A model generated the notes under the pieces. That model was not told where the DNA came from. It saw only the letters and a program-made list of their open reading frames with translations, and ran no database searches. 5,720 nucleotides of DNA from Spirochaetaceae bacterium (GTDB lineage Bacteria > Spirochaetota > Spirochaetia > DSM-27196 > SLAA01): positions 1 to 5,720 of the forward strand of contig PXEI01000346.1 of NCBI GenBank assembly GCA_003564775.1, written 5' to 3'. Positions 5,109 to 5,720 of this stretch are shown piece after piece. Position numbers and translations under genes: made by a program. Numbering within the stretch: the first letter of the stretch is position 1; every line of letters starts with the position of its first letter.

Positions 5109-5720
5109 TTAGAACTGCTGCTCCGCGAGGTGCTTGTACTGCGCCCACGTTGTCTTGACGTTCTTGCGGCTCTGCTCAAGGTACTGCTGCGCCAACTCCG
5201 GCCGTGATGCCTTAAGGGAGCGGTAGCGAGTCTCTTTGTAGATGTAGTCCGCAACGTCGGTCGTTGGTTCCTTGTAGTCGAGTGTCAATGGGTTCTTGCC
5301 TTCGTCTGCAAGCAAGGGGTTAAAGCGGTACAGTGGCCACATACCCGAGGTAACGGCTGCCTTCTGCTGGTCCAGTCCCTTTGACATATCAATGCCGTGT
5401 GCAACACAGTGCGAGTAGGCGATGATGACCGAGGGGCCGTCGTAGGCTTCAGCTTCCTGGAACGCCTTGATGGTCTGGATTCGGTTGTAACCCATAGCAA
5501 TTCGAGCGACGTATACATAGCCGTAGCTCATTGCCATGAGGCCCAGGTCTTTCTTCTTGATGTTCTTACCGCTATAGGCAAACTTGGCAATAGCCCCGAT
5601 TGGGGTAGCCTTGGACATTTGTCCGCCGGTATTCGAGTATGCCTCGGTGTCCATAACAAGAATGTTTATGTTGCGTCCCGATGCAATTACGTGGTCAAGA
5701 CCACCAAACCCGATCTCGTA
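5109..5720 (-). CDS. nifJ: Pyruvate:ferredoxin (flavodoxin) oxidoreductase, C-terminal part
   Basis: The last 203 residues of a gene that continues past the right edge; the full enzyme is usually about 1170-1200 residues. PFOR oxidatively decarboxylates pyruvate with CoA to acetyl-CoA and CO2 in the cytosol, passing electrons to ferredoxin or flavodoxin. The visible part is the end of the thiamine diphosphate-binding domain: GFGGLDHVIASG, then MDTEAYSNTGGQ, whose Asn in YSNTGGQ is the usual Mg/TPP ligand region. The later motif YSHCVAHGIDM carries a cysteine (visible residue 105) corresponding to the fourth ligand of the proximal 4Fe-4S cluster (Cys1071 of the Desulfovibrio africanus enzyme, from memory). 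GLDQQKAAVTSGMWPLYRFNP also matches the family. The protein ends HLAEQQF at the TAA (5109-5111), with no long tail like the C-terminal extension of the D. africanus enzyme. The frame is intact to the window edge. The methionine at 5654 is internal, because family sequence continues upstream of it. It converges with the 185-residue gene and shares its terminator. Confidence 0.96.
   Translation of the reverse strand, partial: YEIGFGGLDHVIASGRNINILVMDTEAYSNTGGQMSKATPIGAIAKFAYSGKNIKKKDLGLMAMSYGYVYVARIAMGYNRIQTIKAFQEAEAYDGPSVIIAYSHCVAHGIDMSKGLDQQKAAVTSGMWPLYRFNPLLADEGKNPLTLDYKEPTTDVADYIYKETRYRSLKASRPELAQQYLEQSRKNVKTTWAQYKHLAEQQF

Noticed and set aside
4927..5148. Minus-strand open frame across the convergent gap
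   Set aside because: It overlaps the 3' end of nifJ in another frame and spans the bidirectional terminator and both hairpins; it is better explained as non-coding.
5154..5654. Methionine at 5654 as the start of a short NifJ-like protein
   Set aside because: Conserved NifJ sequence (GFGGLDHVIASG) continues in frame upstream to the window edge, so this Met is internal.
1..5720. Search for CRISPR repeats, insertion sequences, tRNA genes and attachment sites
   Set aside because: No regularly spaced repeats, transposase-like coding, terminal inverted repeats or cloverleaf-forming sequence were seen by eye; the window looks like ordinary chromosomal gene content.

Overview
The window comes from a bacterium of roughly balanced base composition. 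It carries two enzymes of the pyruvate/phosphoenolpyruvate (PEP) node: a relative of pyruvate phosphate dikinase (PPDK) and the C-terminal part of pyruvate:ferredoxin oxidoreductase (NifJ/PFOR). PFOR points to an anaerobic or microaerophilic fermenter. I lean towards the Spirochaetota (Treponema/Spirochaeta-like) on general resemblance only; nothing in the window proves the phylum. There are no mobile elements, CRISPR arrays, tRNAs or rRNAs, and all gaps between genes are under 200 bases.

Layout. (1) Positions 2-499, plus strand: the last 165 residues of a gene that enters from the left, with an Ala/Pro-rich linker followed by a compact domain of about 107 residues that I do not recognise. 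(2) Positions 509-3190, plus strand: an 893-residue PPDK-family protein 9 bases downstream, almost certainly in the same operon. It ends at a strong intrinsic terminator (3272-3314) preceded by a small set of competing hairpins. (3) Positions 3349-4221, minus strand: a J-domain protein with an unrecognised helical C-terminal region. (4) Positions 4222-4362: a divergent promoter region with a near-consensus sigma-70 promoter and a second -10 box one helical turn away. (5) Positions 4363-4920, plus strand: a 185-residue soluble protein of unknown function. (6) Positions 4921-5108: a convergent gap with three hairpins, the middle one a bidirectional terminator. (7) Positions 5109-5720, minus strand: the C-terminal end of NifJ, which continues past the right edge.

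The most notable object is the PPDK-like protein. Its phosphohistidine loop and C-terminal PEP/pyruvate barrel keep the catalytic residues I could check, but the N-terminal nucleotide-binding domain has lost the positions expected to bind ATP (equivalents of Arg92, Glu323, Gln335 and Arg337 of the Clostridium symbiosum enzyme, numbering from memory). This suggests a protein that exchanges phosphate between PEP and its own histidine but does not use ATP. It could be a PEP-dependent phosphotransferase, a regulator, or half of a two-protein system. The co-transcribed upstream protein is the obvious candidate partner. The alignment was done by eye, so this is a testable inference.
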